Origin: Setomelanomma holmii
Taxonomy: Eukaryota; Ascomycota; Dothideomycetes; Pleosporales; Phaeosphaeriaceae
Assembly (NCBI GenBank): GCA_010015745.1
Contig: ML978173.1
Span: 186,001 to 250,000 of the forward strand
Length of the DNA: 64,000 nt
Direction: 5' to 3'
Numbering within the stretch: the stretch's first letter is position 1; each line of letters begins with the position of its first letter. The translations under genes and the position numbers were made by a program. This document shows positions 31,890 through 44,800 of the stretch, in pieces. The notes under the pieces are model-generated. The model was not told the DNA's origin. It did no database searches and saw nothing but the letters and a program-made list of their open reading frames with translations.

Positions 31890-32358
31890 CTTACAATGAT
31901 GCAAGGGCGAGTGTGTTAAATCATCATCGTGCGCATGAGAGAATCAATCAGGGCCGGGGAGATTGGGTGAGAGATCTGAGGAGTGAGTTGCAGAGAGTGG
32001 ATCAGTGGAGGAATGTTAGAATCACGTACAACTGAGGGTGCCAACATGGCTTGATGGATCGCGAAGAAACAGGAAAGCGGACGGTGATGATGCGCAGGTC
32101 TTTGTTGCCGGAGTGAAAGTCACTGGGATGTTAGATTGACTTGAGCTCGAACGATGTGACGTGGGCATATGGAAGCCAAGGCGGGTGCTGGGAACGGTCA
32201 GGTCGGTACAAGCGATGTTGGTAGGTCAAGTCATCTCCTGTCTACGGTCAGCGAGGATGCACTCAGACTTCTGCTGTACAACGTACTGCAGTCAATACAA
32301 TGACCGGAGAAGCTTCAGTGTACTTACGCAATAAGAAACGCTGCATCTACGCTCAATG
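31890..32358. other. Convergent intergenic region, no gene seen
   Basis: 470 b between the coiled-coil gene and the zinc-finger gene, which converge. Nothing beyond 3' flanks is evident. Confidence 0.4.
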
Positions 32359-33012
32359 TTAGTTCCCGAAATGACTCTCCACATGATGCGCAACAGCCCT
32401 TTCATCCGCCTCAAACTCCCCACAAACAGGACACTTCACAACCTCCTCTTCTCTCCCACTCCCTCCCCTACCTTCCTGATGTCGTCTATCCGCCTCTTCC
32501 AGTGCCGCAAACAACCCCTGACTTCGATCAGGAACACGACTCTCGTCATACAAATACTCGTCCTCATCCCTGATATCCCTCTCCACCCTTCCACCAACCA
32601 TCCTCCCTCTGCCCCTACCTCCTCCAGCCCAGCCCTCCGCCACCCCATCTCGCCCTAACCCTGCACCCGCACCACCAACAACGCCCTCCCCAGCTTCTCC
32701 CTCCGCTTGACTAACGATCGCTTGCACCCTGCCCACGCGACCATCACGTAATCGTACCTTCACGCCGCGCGGATGGTCCCCGCGTGTGAGTAGATCGGCG
32801 ACAATGCCGTGCACGCGATGGCCAGTGGGTTGGTCGATTTTCAGGATAATGGAGACGGGTGTACCGGGGTGGATGGATGATATGGGTGGGACGGAAGGGT
32901 GGTCTGGATGTCTTTGGCGTTGGGGATGTTGGTTGTTTTGAGGCCGTGGTGGACGGCTGCCTCTCCCGCGAGGTTGGTAGTCTCCTCTCCCGTGGTCACG
33001 ACCGCGCTGCAT
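32359..33012 (-). CDS. YwbE-like plus C2HC/UBZ-type zinc-finger protein
   Basis: Single exon. The likely start is the ATG at 33012 (MQRGRDHGRGDYQPRGRG), giving 217 residues; the frame extends further upstream but without conserved sequence. An RGG-like basic N-terminus is followed by a small beta domain (PVSIILKIDQPTGHRVHGIV, then RGVKVRLRDGRVGRVQAIV), which matches the YwbE (DUF2196) family. A Gly/Arg-rich linker follows. At the C-terminus CPVCGEFEADERAVAHHVESHF is a CxxC...H...H finger of UBZ type that in other proteins binds ubiquitin. The RGG stretches suggest RNA or nuclear association. The combined role is unknown. Confidence 0.75.
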   Translation of the reverse strand: MQRGRDHGRGDYQPRGRGSRPPRPQNNQHPQRQRHPDHPSVPPISSIHPGTPVSIILKIDQPTGHRVHGIVADLLTRGDHPRGVKVRLRDGRVGRVQAIVSQAEGEAGEGVVGGAGAGLGRDGVAEGWAGGGRGRGRMVGGRVERDIRDEDEYLYDESRVPDRSQGLFAALEEADRRHQEGRGGSGREEEVVKCPVCGEFEADERAVAHHVESHFGN

Positions 33013-33767
33013 GGTTTGAATGGGTGTGCTGAGGGGTGTTGGGGTGGAGTGCTGATGGGTTGAGTTTGAAAAGGATGTGAATGTCCGCCGAACACTAGCT
33101 CTTCTATCGATAGTTTGAGGTATTGTATGATTGATTGAATGGTCGAAATTGTTAGCGTACAGTCTTCTCCGGTGTATTTGCTGCAGAAGATTCTTGGACA
33201 TAAGTATGTGCTGAGGTGAGAAGATGTTGATGGAAAGAACGCGAGTACGTTTGCTTGAAAGGGAAAGAAGTGGCCGTTCGCTAGCGCCAAGACGGATTAT
33301 GTAATTGTGCATTTCACCCTCAACATGCCATACAATAATTCGTGCGGGCTCATATTGGACTTCTTGGAAACTTAGGAAGCTTTTTATATTCAAGTTAGTG
33401 AGGCCTAGCTGTCTTCAAAGTGTTTCTGAACAGAGCTAACCAAAAACAAAAGTACTTGAAGTTAAACCGGACAGTGCAATGCCTATTCATCTGCCACGCT
33501 CGACCAGGGTCGCGCGCGAGTTATTGCACGACCTAGTGCCCTCATATTTGGATTGCGTAAAGCCACTACCAGGTCTCAAATCATCGTGCAGGGTTTGTTA
33601 TGTTACATTAAGACAATGAAGAAATTGTGAACAGTAGTTTGGTTAGATAGGAAACGCGGAAGGGGTATCAACCTCCTAACAAAAGAGCAAGAAGACCTCC
33701 CAATACAGCCCAGTCCATGAGCGATACAAGTACATTTCCAGACATACCCTCATCTCGTGTGCCATGC
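33013..33767. other. Intergenic, no gene supported
   Basis: About 750 bases upstream of the zinc-finger gene and downstream of the AAA ATPase gene. The frame of the zinc-finger gene stays open upstream to 33393, but that part lacks conserved sequence and is probably 5' UTR. Nothing else seen. Confidence 0.4.
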
Positions 33768-35593
33768 TCAATCATCTTTCTTATCATCGCCTTCAGCATC
33801 ATCCTTCTTTCCTGCCACAGTCTCCATCTCCACCTCTCCCTGCATCCTTCCTTTCCCATCTCTCGTAGTGATCTTGTACTTACCGCCGTCCCAGAGATCT
33901 TTGAACGTGAGTTCCTTGGTCCTGCCCAAGCTCTCAATATCACTGATCCTGTCAAGCGTCGCCTCGAGGAAGTCCTCAAAGCCAGGTTCGCTGCAAATCT
34001 CGTTGAAAGCGCGCTGCATCGGGACCGAGTCAGCGCGCACCATGGCGTGGGAGTCGATACTGAAAATGGAGAGATCGTGGTGCTGCCGGATGAAGTCGGA
34101 TCGCGTCATGATGTAGCGTGCGCGGTGGAGCGGGATTTGTGGAAGAATGTGGCCTTCTTTCGGGTCGTAACTTGATTCCAAGCTTTCATGCGCTTTGTAG
34201 AGAGCATTGGCGAGGACCATGGCTGTAGACTGGTACCATATCAGCAAGCAGTTGTGAGAAGAGTGGAGTCCCGAATGCAACTTACAGCATACTTCTGCTG
34301 ATCCATAACGTCGTCATCCATTTCTTCACCGAGGATGGCGCAGTTGTTCAAGAACCAAATTTTCTCTAAGTCGCAGATGTGGTTGCATTTGGAAATCATA
34401 TCTTCGGACTTGGCGACACGATTGAGGAAGGTTAGTCGGCCGCCAATCTTGTCATACACTTCTTCGAGGGTTGGTTCTTCTGGCTTCTCTTTCCAGTACT
34501 TCATTCGGTAGTTTCGTAGCGCTTGCATTGCGCGCTCTTTACAGAGGTCTTTGATCTGATGCACTTCCATGCGGGTAGCATGGTGCTTGAGCCGCTCAAA
34601 CACCCAATACTTGTCTGAGTTGATGATGACCGTCGCAAGATTCGAAGCTGCCCACTGCTCTGCGCGCTGCTGAATGAGTTCGAGTAGATCGCGGCCATCT
34701 TCGTCATCTCGTATCAGGTGCGCCTGGTTGATGATCAGGATCAAAGGTTTGCCTATTGTCTGCCGCCGCCGGAGTGCAACCTTCTCAAGCTTGTTGAACG
34801 CGCGCTCAATGTCAAGAATCGCGCCTGCGTCTCTAGGACCGCGTATCGAGAATAGAGACCCAATATTGTCCTCGTGGTACTCAAAGTCAAGACAACGGCC
34901 AAGCCGTATGCGGAACACTTCCAGGTCTGCATGCGCTTCCATCATCGAGCAGCCTTCGCCGTTGACTTTCGACATCGCATCAATGAGCATAGAGCTCTTC
35001 CCGGTGCCTTTCTCACCAAGCAACAAATGGTAGCGCCCCTTAGTCTCGCCCCACACAATCTTGTCGATCTTCTCTTGCTCGTCACGTGGAATCCATCGAT
35101 CACAGTCGTCTTCGTCATGGGTAACCTCTACCCTCGTAGGTTCTCTGAACACTTCCTTTCCACTTGCTGCGAGATCGAGAACCGGATCACCCTCACGGAA
35201 AGCATTCTCCATTTTTTCGATGACATTCCACTTGTAGTACTTGGTGTACCCAATTCCCACGCATCCTAGAATGAAGATACTGGCTCCCGTGGTTGCGGCT
35301 GCTTCGAACATTTTCCATGTCGTGTTCTTCCACGCCTGCCTTTTCGCCTCTTGCTTCTCCTCTTCTTGCTGCGCATGCTCAGTAGCATCGTCAACGGGAT
35401 TTGGAGCGTCATTTCCTGGAGTAGGCGGACCCGTCTGACCAGTCAGAGAGCGTGTGAAAGTCGGCTGACATGCTTTTGCTGTGCCAGGGCCAGCCTGCTG
35501 TAGGTGCTGAAAGAAGGGATGTGGTTGTTTATGTTGAAACGCAACATGGGCACGCGCAAGTTGCGTCCTCAGGATGGGTCGTAGCATTAACAT
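33768..35593 (-). CDS. Mitochondrial-type AAA+ ATPase (Orc1-like AAA domain)
   Basis: Exons 35593-34286 and 34229-33768 (56-base intron, GTAAGT...GCTGAT...ACCAG) give 589 residues. The N-terminus is rich in Arg, Gln and Ala with no acids in the first 30 residues, as in a mitochondrial presequence. One membrane helix lies at about 98-116 (GASIFILGCVGIGY). The Walker A loop GEKGTGKSS is at about 193-201. The place of Walker B reads PLILIINQAHLIRDDEDG, with Asn-Gln where most AAA proteins have Asp-Glu. A C-terminal winged-helix-like part follows (QQHHDLSIFSIDSHAMVRAD). The C-terminus is charged (KKDDAEGDDKKDD). An inner-membrane ATPase role is inferred; the substrate is unknown. Confidence 0.85.
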
Positions 35594-36272
35594 TATTACC
35601 GTTGCGGCGCCACCTGCGTTACGTGTCGCGTGTCAACCCACGTGTTCGGCGGCTACGCATAGAGCTCAATGCACGCCGGATAGAGAAGGAAAGTGAAACG
35701 AAGGACAGACTGACGAGAGAAAAGAGATGGACTGGGATGGAAATGAGAGGTGACGACGCAGCATGCGCTCTTCTTGCGAGCTGTTGTGACGTTCAGGGAT
35801 AATTAGCTGCCAAGTGGACAGCCGACTTGGGCTGGCCAGTGCGGGAGGCCAAGTTGTGTTGTGGAGCAGGAGCGATGGTGCATTTTCGAAGCAAGAGCTG
35901 CAAACAGCATGTTTTCGGTGTTGAACATGTAAAACTTCGAAATGTTTGCAAAAAACATGGAGTGTCCCAGCTGATTGGAAACAGAGCTCAGGCATATGGT
36001 CGCAGCCTGGGGGGCCGTTCGTTCCGATGCGACCCTTGAGTCCTCGGAAGTGTGTGCGGGCTAGCGGCTTCATCCGGGCATTCTTGCGGCAGAAAAAAGT
36101 TTTGGAGACATGACACGCCGTTGCGGAGCCTCTTCCCTCCACATCCTCAGCGTGTGCCATTGTACATTAATGACCTCTCTCAGTATTGTTTTCTCGCCTT
36201 CCAGACCCATTCCTTCCCCCTGCAGTCGTTCTTTCCTGGGGTTGTAGAGTCTGCACCGAATCCTCCGCAATC
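35594..36272. other. Divergent promoter region
   Basis: 680 bases between the AAA ATPase (minus) and CLU1 (plus). Short open frames only. No repeat. Confidence 0.4.
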
Positions 36273-39200
36273 ATGGCCGCTAGTAGCAATGACGCTTCCA
36301 AGTCCGGTGAGCTCTCCACACCCGCACGCGCGACCCTGGGCAAAATTGTCTCCGGATGTTCTGGTGATACTCGGGATTGACGTAGCTTGCTGCAGTCATG
36401 GCTAACATCAATGGCGCGACAGAGGCCGCAACGACACCCAGCAAAGAGCAGGATGCGGAAGGGCAGGTGGAGCAGACTGAGGAGGAAGGTGCCAATGGCC
36501 AGCAGCCAGACAGTATGTCGATTAGAGTTTTATGTGGTTGGAGAAGGAGCTGACGAGGTGCAGACATCTTCCAAGTCAAGATCAAGCTGCCCCACGAGCC
36601 ATTCGAGATGCCCATGACGGTCTGCACACACGCGCATAATTACACATCTCGCAGCTTACAGTAGCAGATATCGACCGCCGAGCAGGTCCAAGATCTCCGA
36701 CAGTCTATTATCGAGATGCCACACACCTTCCAGTACTCGTGCTTCCACCTCGAACACAACGGCCAGCGCATCAACGATTTCGTCGATCTCTCCGAAGTGC
36801 CCGAGCTAGGCCCAGAGTCCGTGTTGGAGGTGAAAGAAGACCCATACACAGAGAAGGAGGCTCGGCTACACATCATCCGCGTGCGGGAGCTCATTGGCGC
36901 GGCCGGCGATCGAACCGATGCGCTCCACGGCATCCTCGCTGGTCTGTCCCTGCACGACACGGTTGGCCTTGATCAGTCAGGAAAGCCAAAGGAGGATGGG
37001 CCCGAGCAGTCACCCCTGGCAGATTACGACTTCAAGTCTTTAGGCGCAATCAAAACTCTCCTGCCCCCTCAGCAAGACGCCGCGCCCAAGTGCATAAAGT
37101 CCATCGCTCTATCAGCCTGGAACCCTCCACCATACCATCTGAGGACGAAAGGACATCTTTTGTACCTCGTAGTAACGACCAACGAAAACGAGCAGCATCA
37201 CATCACCAGCCATGTCACAGGCTTCTACGTCAACAAGTCCTCAAATGCGAGCTTTGACCCTGCGCCACGGCAGGGACCAAAAGCTCACCACACGCACTCG
37301 CTGCTCACATTACTAGAAGCTCTCTCACCGTCCTTTCAGGCATCGTTCCAGCAATTGCTCGAGCACAACGCAAAGAAGGAACTCCTTACCATTTTCCAGC
37401 TCTCAAATGCGATCCCAGCGAACCCGTGGCTCGTACCGCCGCCTACCTCCTCCCTCACCACACATCAGCCGGATCTTGCGCGGACACAAGAGAGCTACCT
37501 GATATCTGGTGTTGAGAACACGGACACGCTCCGCGACTGGAATGAGGAGTTTCAGTCGACTCGGGAGATGCCCAAGGAGGCAGTCCACGACCGCGTCTTC
37601 CGAGAGCGTCTCACATCGAAGCTATTTGCCGACTACAATGATGCTGCAACGCGAGGTGCCATGTTGGTAGCTCGCGGAGAGATTGCGCCTCTCAACCCTA
37701 CGGAAGCCAAGGATGCGCAGATTTTTGTTTACAACAACATCTTCTACTCGTTCGGTGCGGACGGTGTCGGAACTTTCGGTACTGAAGGTGGCGACGAGGC
37801 TGCTCGCGTAGCTGTTGGCAAGGACGTAGTCGGTGTGCGTGCAGTCAACAACCTCGATATTCCAAATTTGTTCACTTCAGGAACCGTCGTTGTTGATTTC
37901 CTCGGGAAGCGTATCGTCGGTCAGAGCATTGTTCCTGGAATCTTCAAGCAGCGGGATCCCGGAGAACACCAGATCGACTATGGCGCGGTCGAGGGCAAGG
38001 AGATTGTCGCCGATGACAAGTCTTTCGTCCCTCTGTTCGAGCAACTGTCTAAAGCCCTGCGCGTCAAGAAGCACCCTGTGTGGGACAAGGACAATGTGCG
38101 CCACGAGCTGGAGGGCAGCGTCGAGACCAAAGGACTGATTGGTACCGATGGCAGGCGTTATGCCTTGGACCTGTACCGACTCACGCCATTGGACGTTGCG
38201 TGGATCGAGGCTCACTGGAGCGAACCGAGCAAGGATAGCGCAGCTAAGCCGAAGGACAAGGACTATCCACATCGCATGGCGACATTGCGACCTGAGCTTG
38301 TAGAGTCATATGGTCGCTTGAAGCTCCGAGGATATATCGAGAACGAGCTGGCCAAGAAGACGAAGAAGGCTGAAGTTCCGGCCAAGAAGGAAGAAGAAGA
38401 TGAGGAAAGCTCATCTGAGGAGGATTCGGACGACTCGGAAGAAGATTCAGATGACTCGGAAGAGGACGCCGAGGAGGAAGAAAAGCCGAAGAAGTCAAAA
38501 TCGAAGTCTAAGACCAAAGAGGTTGCAAAAGCCGACGAGGGCGATGCTGAGAAGAAGGCGGAGGCCGATGCTGAGCAGGATCGCGTTGACATCTCCGGCT
38601 TCTCCTTTGCCCTCAACCCCGACGTCTTTTCTGGACAGACTCCTCAGTCGAATGAAGACAAGGCGGAGTGGACCAAGGACGAGGCCGAGGTCCGCGCTGC
38701 GTGCGACCACCTTCAGTCTGAAGTCATGCCTCGCTTGATCACCGAGCTGAAAGATGGCGAGGTTGGGTTCCCTATGGATGGCCAATCGCTGAGTGCACTG
38801 TTGCACAAGCGAGGTATCAACATTCGTTACCTGGGCAAGATTGCTGAGCTTGCTGACAAGCCTGATCCGCGACTTCAGGCATTGAAGCGTCTGGTAGTGC
38901 AGGAAATGATTGCTCGTGGCTTCAAGCACTACGCCAACTCCAAGCTGCGCGACGTCTCTGCTCCTTTCTCGGCAGCTTGCATTGCTCACCTTCTGAACTG
39001 CTTGTTAGGTGCTGAGGTGAATGCCAAGCCCGTAGCAGAGAGCGACGAGGAGATCAAGCAAATGTTCCAAACTCCACAGGGCGACTTCAGCTTCGAGGGG
39101 CTTACTCCTGAAACACTTAGGAAAGAGGTCATGGCACAAATCGCTCTTCGATATCGCTACGACATTGGTGCATCATGGGTTGAGCCCGGCAAGCAATTGC

Positions 39201-40420
39201 AGCTTCTCCGCGAGGTGTCCCTCAAGCTTGGACTGCAGCTCCAGAGCAGATCGTACGCCTTCACCAAAGAAGCGCTGGCGAACGGTGCCGCTACTGAAAC
39301 GCCAGCTGCGCCGCAGACCAATGGGCACTCGACGTCTTCCAGTAAAAAGAAGAAGAACAAGACTATCACACCACCTCGTGCCGATAGCCCAGCAGTCAAT
39401 CTGCCAGTACAGACATTCCACGCCGACGACATCTTGAACATCGTTCCTGTTGTCAAGGAGGCGTCACCGAAGAGCTTGTTAGCGGAAGAAGCCCTGGAGG
39501 CAGGTCGTATGTCCGTTTCCCAAGACCAGAAGGAACTTGGCCAGGAACTGCTATTGGAGTCTCTCCAGCTTCACGAGCAGATCTACGGCGTGTTGCATCA
39601 CGAGGTCGCACGTGCTTACCACACGTTGTCGAACTTACTCTTCAACTTGGACGACAAAGCTTCCGCGCTGGAACTCGCACACAAGGCCGTCATTGTCTCC
39701 GAGCGCACTCTTGGTGTTGACCACGCCGACACTGTGCTAGCCTACCTGAACCTCGGTCTCTTTGAGCATGCTTCAGGTAATACCAAGGCTGCCCTCGTGT
39801 ATGTTCGCCATGCGCTCGAGCTGTGGAAGATCATCTATGGCCCCGATCACCCTGACTCGATCACCACCTTGAATAACGCCGCCGTCATGCTGCAGGCGAT
39901 GAAGCAGTATCACGAGTCGCGCATCTGGTTCGAGGCATCGCTTGCCATTTGCGAGGACGTCTCAGGCAAGACTTCCATCAACACGGCAACTCTGCTCTTC
40001 CAGACAGCGCAGTCTCTGGCATTAGACAAGGACATGCGTGGCGCTGTCAATCGCATGCGCGAGTCGTACAACATCTTCAAGGACGTGATCGGGCCGGAAG
40101 ACCGCAACACAAAGGAGGCAGAGAGCTGGCTCGAACAGCTCACGCAAAGCGCGGTCAGCCAAGCCAAACAGCTCAACGACCTCGCCAAGGGCAGGATCCG
40201 ACGCATTCAGCTCACTGGCAGGAACCCTCTCCGACCTGCTGCCGCAACACCCTCTGCCAGTGAGGCCGCTGCCGCAGCCAGTGGCCAGCGGACTGGTAAC
40301 AGCCGCGTCGACCAACGTAAGATCGAGGATCTCCTCAAGTATATTGAGGGTGAGTCATCGAAGACGCCGACGAAGAAGAGGCAGGCCAACCCCAGGAAGA
40401 GGACAACGCAGAAGTCTTGA
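36273..40420 (+). CDS. CLU1: Clustered mitochondria protein CLU1 (TIF31 homologue)
   Basis: Exons 36273-36306, 36396-36512, 36564-36619 and 36668-40420 give 1319 residues. A start at the second ATG (36398, MANINGATEA) would give 1307; the upstream exon is supported by a GTGAGC...GATTGACG...CTGCAG intron that keeps phase. The order of domains is an N-terminal ubiquitin-like fold (IKLPHEPFEMPM), a GSKIP-like part, the central Clu domain (FADYNDAATRGAMLVARGEIAPL), an acidic Ser/Asp/Glu linker near residues 580-625, the CLU-central part, and three or four TPR repeats (ARAYHTLSNLLFNLDDKASA onward). The C-terminus is basic. CLU1 binds mRNAs of nuclear-encoded mitochondrial proteins and keeps mitochondria dispersed in the cytosol. 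Confidence 0.96.
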
Positions 40421-40965
40421 AGACATAGCTTAGATCTTCTCGTCGCCTATCCTTGTTCGCAACGGCTCGCCGCTATAGCGCTACCGTATGCTTGGCGCTT
40501 TCGCATTCCGCTCCATCTTCCTGTATCTGCATTCTGCATCGCTTGCTCTTGTTTTGTTGGAGTCTGGCCATGGCCGTGAGCCAATGTGACTATGTAACAC
40601 TAGTTTCTCTTGATCGGCATAGAAAAACGGAGGATGGTGTGCATGGCTGGTGATGGACCTGGGACTATGCATGGAAACGACCTAGATGTACAAAATACCA
40701 CGACGAAAAGTCTCTTCTCTTCAAAGAAACTCGTATTGCCCCAAAACCACGATTTGTAGTGAAATCGATGATGTCTCGTATATGCTCAGCGAGCAATTGG
40801 CGGGTGGACCGTGCACACTATGACGCCAGCCATAAACAAAGCTCTTCCTCCACGCATTATCCACCCAACCACGCGAGGCGCGCACCCTCTCACCACCTGC
40901 GCACACTTTGCTTCTCTCATCTCGCCTGACCACCGCCTTCACATCGATTGCAAAAAGCTCTCGCC
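40421..40965. other. Intergenic, no gene seen
   Basis: 545 bases between CLU1 and the next plus-strand gene. Likely 3' UTR of CLU1 and a short promoter. No supported frame. Confidence 0.4.
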
Positions 40966-42025
40966 ATGTCGTCCAGGCTTACTGACCGCACCGAGCCAAC
41001 GGTGATTCCACGCGCGCACGCAACAACGCGGTCGCGCCTACCGCCCATTCTGCGCATTCCCATACTTCTCGTCCTGAATCTCGGGATCAAATCCGCGCTA
41101 TGGAGCTTCACTTCGAATTTCCTGAACCCAGAGCTGGGCGCAATTAGCAAGGTCCCAAGCGAGGCTGACTTGTGGTCGCTGTACTCGCCTGGAGCGCGTC
41201 TGGTCATGACCACCGCGACCATCTGGATGAACTGGTACTTCAACTATGACTGTAAGAAACGCGCGCTCTCCAGATGATCACATGCTGATATCTACAGTCT
41301 ATGACGTCTCTGCGCTCACAGTCCTCACCAACGCGCCCTACGCGTATCTCCTCGCGACGTACTACGAGATCTCGACCTTGACTCTCGCGGCGCATATGAA
41401 CATTGAAGTGCTGGCAATCGCGATTCCGACATATCTACTGCGACCGCGCTCCATTGTCCACAAGCCAAACGCGCCGCTACGAAACCGTTTCCTGCTCAAC
41501 AGCGTGCAGGTGCAGTTTTCCAACTCGCTACTGGCCATGGGCGTCTACATTGTCGTGCTCTGGGCGCTGCTGAAGACTGGCATCACCAATCTGTTCCTGA
41601 TCCAGCACTTTGACATTCCAACTCTGGAGACCGCGCATCTAGAAACTCCCGTCTCCATTCTGGGCAAGATCTTCGTTGCAGGTTTTGCAGCCAAGGAGTT
41701 CTTGCTCAATCCGTCCATCGCTGCCCAGCCTCCATCAGGCCTTGCGACACCAGAGGAGACGTTTGACCCTGCGACTGCCACACTGGAGAAGACGATCAAG
41801 GCGAATGTGCTGCCATTTGAGCGAAGGACGAGGACTTTGCTCCAACAAACCATCATCTTGAACGCATTCACATTCGCGAGCACGGTCCAACGGTGTATGA
41901 CCCTAGATGGCACTGAGGCCCTCGGTGCAGCTGGTTATGCTGGCATCTGGGTATTCGCGAACTTGGTGCTGGCTGGATGGTACGCTTGGGTCGGTGACAC
42001 CAGCTCTGACTACGAGCCATTGTAG
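40966..42025 (+). CDS. Multi-pass membrane protein of unknown function
   Basis: Exons 40966-41251 and 41298-42025 (46-base intron, GTAAGA...GCTGAT...CTACAG) give 337 residues. Hydrophobic segments sit near residues 30-50, 80-100, 105-140, 185-210, 225-245 and 300-320. A conserved-looking stretch is LRNRFLLNSVQVQFSNSLLA, and FAAKEFLLNPS follows. The splice is supported by frame continuity (NYDFYDVSAL). I recall similar uncharacterised integral membrane proteins across Pezizomycotina but cannot name the family. The organelle is unknown. Confidence 0.8.
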
Positions 42026-43226
42026 AGCTGGATTCAGAGAACTCTCCAGCAACTACAGTGACTGGCAACATATCTTTTGACGTTCGTGGCAGATTCGACA
42101 GGTTAGCGAGTCAGTCGCATTTTCTGAATTTGGTCGCGTGCTCTAAAGATACGGCAGGAGGAGGAACGGCGACATTGAGGTCTTTGAGATACCATCAGTC
42201 ATATTTCATATTGATTTTCCCATAGCCCAACTCGAACATCTTTAATCATTTCAAACACAACGAGCTAGGCGAAAGCAGAGACCTTCCACCCACATTGGGC
42301 AAATTACCATGTCTGTGGAGGCCCGACACATGTGAGCGGAGGAAGTTGCTTCGTCTCCACTTATTCACGGAGAAAGCGTGGAGTGAGAGCGAATCCGATG
42401 ACATCCGACGTGCTTTCAAGCCGTTCCCGAGAATCACCCGCGGCACCACAGCGGAGCCCTGAAGCTAGTGCTGGGACTTGCGAGTTGAGCCGCATCTTAT
42501 CTGCATGCCAAAGCACATGTTGGGCCAAAGCGTGGGGCTAAATGCTTGTCTACCCCAATGGTGTACACACAAAGCACTCAATATGCATCTGACCAAAGGC
42601 CGGATCCTTTCGCTAGCCGGCAGCAAGCATGCAATCAGAAGCCGGATCCTGTTACCGACACCCGATGCCCTTCGAGACGAGGGGATGGTGGGTGGAGGAG
42701 GTGGTGGCCGAGGGTGGGTGGGCGGTCAAGAGTTCTTTGCGCGAAGAGTGATATGTATTGATCTCTTAGACAGTCTACTAAGAGTACTTGTGCAGTCGGC
42801 GGACGGCAATTGCTCTGTAAGTGCTCGGGTACACACGATCTCCATGCGGCTCTAATAGTCGGCTCATGTGGTTCCCAACGCCGACAAGCAGTCATCCAAT
42901 TGCACGGCGGATTCCTGTGAGACAGGGCCAAGCATTGTTCTGCCCTGGAGATTAGCGGCGCCTTTTACGTTTGATGGAGCCCCGCACTAAACGGCTTACT
43001 GCTTGCAGCAACCTCGTCGGCGATCGCGACCTGGATAGCAGCTTGGCCCACGGAGTTTTCGCGCGTTGCAGCTCAACGTGGAGTGTGATGTAACGTCAGG
43101 CATTGCTGGGGTTTGTGGAGTGCCCGCAATTTGCAGTCACGTATCGCACAATGGAACCAAGGAGGGTGGTATAAAGAGCTGGCATGGTCCAGCATGTCGC
43201 GCTGCTCATTTTCCAGCCTTTTCAAG
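42026..43226. other. Intergenic, no gene supported
   Basis: 1.2 kb before the MFS transporter. A direct repeat of GCCGGATCCT occurs at about 42599 and 42642. Short frames only. Promoter of the transporter lies at the right end. Confidence 0.4.
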
Positions 43227-44800
43227 ATGGCGTCGAATTCTCTCGACATCAAGGACGCGGCTCTCGATGAGCCGACTAAACTCGACACGTTCCAGCGTCC
43301 CGGCGGCATCGCTGCGAACATGTCTCCCGAGCGCAGAGCGCAAGTGGAGAAGAAATTGAAACGCAAACTGGACGCGCGGTGTTCGATATTCGTGTTGATT
43401 TATATCATGAACTACCTCGACAGAAACAATATCGCGGCTGCGAGGTTGCGTGGATTGCAAGAGGATCTGAATATCAACAACACGCAGTATGCAACGTGTT
43501 TGAGCATCCTGTATGTTGGGTACATTTGTGAGCATACACCTGGGAAGGATGTTCGAAGAACGATGCTAACTGTTGCGAAGTGATGCAAGTCCCATCAAAC
43601 ATGATCATCAACCGTATCTCCAGGCCATCGCTTTACATCTCTGTTGTAATGCTTCTTTGGGGCATGATCTCGACTCTATCGGGAAACACGAACAACTTCG
43701 CTGGCATGGTTGCAGTGCGCTTCTTCATCGGCTTCGTTGAAGCAGCTTTCCTCCCTGGAGCACTCTTGATCCTATCGAAATGGTACACCAGACGCGAACT
43801 CACGCTCCGAAACGCCATTCTTTTCTGCGGCAACCTAATCTCCAACGCCTTCTCGTCTCTCGTCGCAGCAGCCGTGCTGTCCAACATGGAAGGCACCCTT
43901 GGCCACCGCGCGTGGAGATGGCTGTACTGGATCGAGGGAGCAGCCACAATGCTCATCGCCATCAGCGCCATGTTCATCCTGCCTGACCTGCCTCATAATT
44001 CGCGCGGCTTCACTGAAGAAGAGCGCGCCGTCGCCGTCCTGCGCATGACGGAAGACGTAGGTGAAGCCGACGAAGACTCTGCTGAACAGTCTCCCTGGGC
44101 GGGGCTCATCATGGCTGTCAAGGACAGCAAGATCTATGTCATGATGCTGACCTTCACCGCGTACGTCGTCGGTCTCTCCTTCAACGCATTCTTCCCTACA
44201 CTCACCCGCACCCTGGGCTTCGGCTACATCACCACGCTCCTAATGTCCGCGCCGCCGTGGGCATTCGCATGCGTGGTCAGCCTCATCAACGCATGGCACG
44301 CCGACCGTACGCAAGAACGTTTCTGGCATATCGTTGGCCCTATCTTCGGCGGGCTGGTCGGGTTTATCATTTCAATGTCCACGCTCAACACCGCGGCCCG
44401 CTACGTCGCGCTCTTCCTGCAAACCTCGGCGTACGCAGGCTTCATCGTGTTTTACTCGTGGATTTCGTCGTCGTTCCCGCGTCCACCCGCAAAGCGCGCC
44501 GTGGCAATCGCTATGATCAACGCATTTTCGCAGCTCGGCAACATCGCGGGTAGTTATGTGTGGAACATGTCGGACAACGGGTTCCGGAACAGTTATGGTG
44601 TTGTTACGGCCATGTTTGGCGTTACGATCGCCGGATGTTTCGTTTTCAGGGTGATTTTGGTGAGATTGAATAAGAGGCTGGATGACGGAACGGACGCGTG
44701 GGTTGTACATGGGGATGTCGCGGAGCAGACTGCGAGGATGGAGGGCGTCAGTGTTGAAGAGGGCAAGAATTTGATGAAGGACTTTAGATACTTGGTGTGA
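43227..44800 (+). CDS. MFS transporter, anion:cation symporter (allantoate/nicotinate permease-like)
   Basis: Exons 43227-43527 and 43581-44800 give 506 residues; an in-frame ATG at 43194 is an alternative start. The 53-base intron has GTGAGC, a GCTAAC branch site and an AAG acceptor. Twelve membrane helices are visible. NYLDRNNIAAARLRGLQEDL follows helix 1 and is typical of the ACS subfamily (Dal5/Tna1/Fen2/Seo1 relatives), as are YILMQVPSNMIINRISRP, GFVEAAFLPGALLILSKWYT and YSWISSSFPRPPAKRAVAIAMINA. The substrate is a small organic anion such as a vitamin, ureide or hydroxy acid; it cannot be narrowed further. It is a plasma membrane protein, often nutrient-controlled. Confidence 0.93.
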
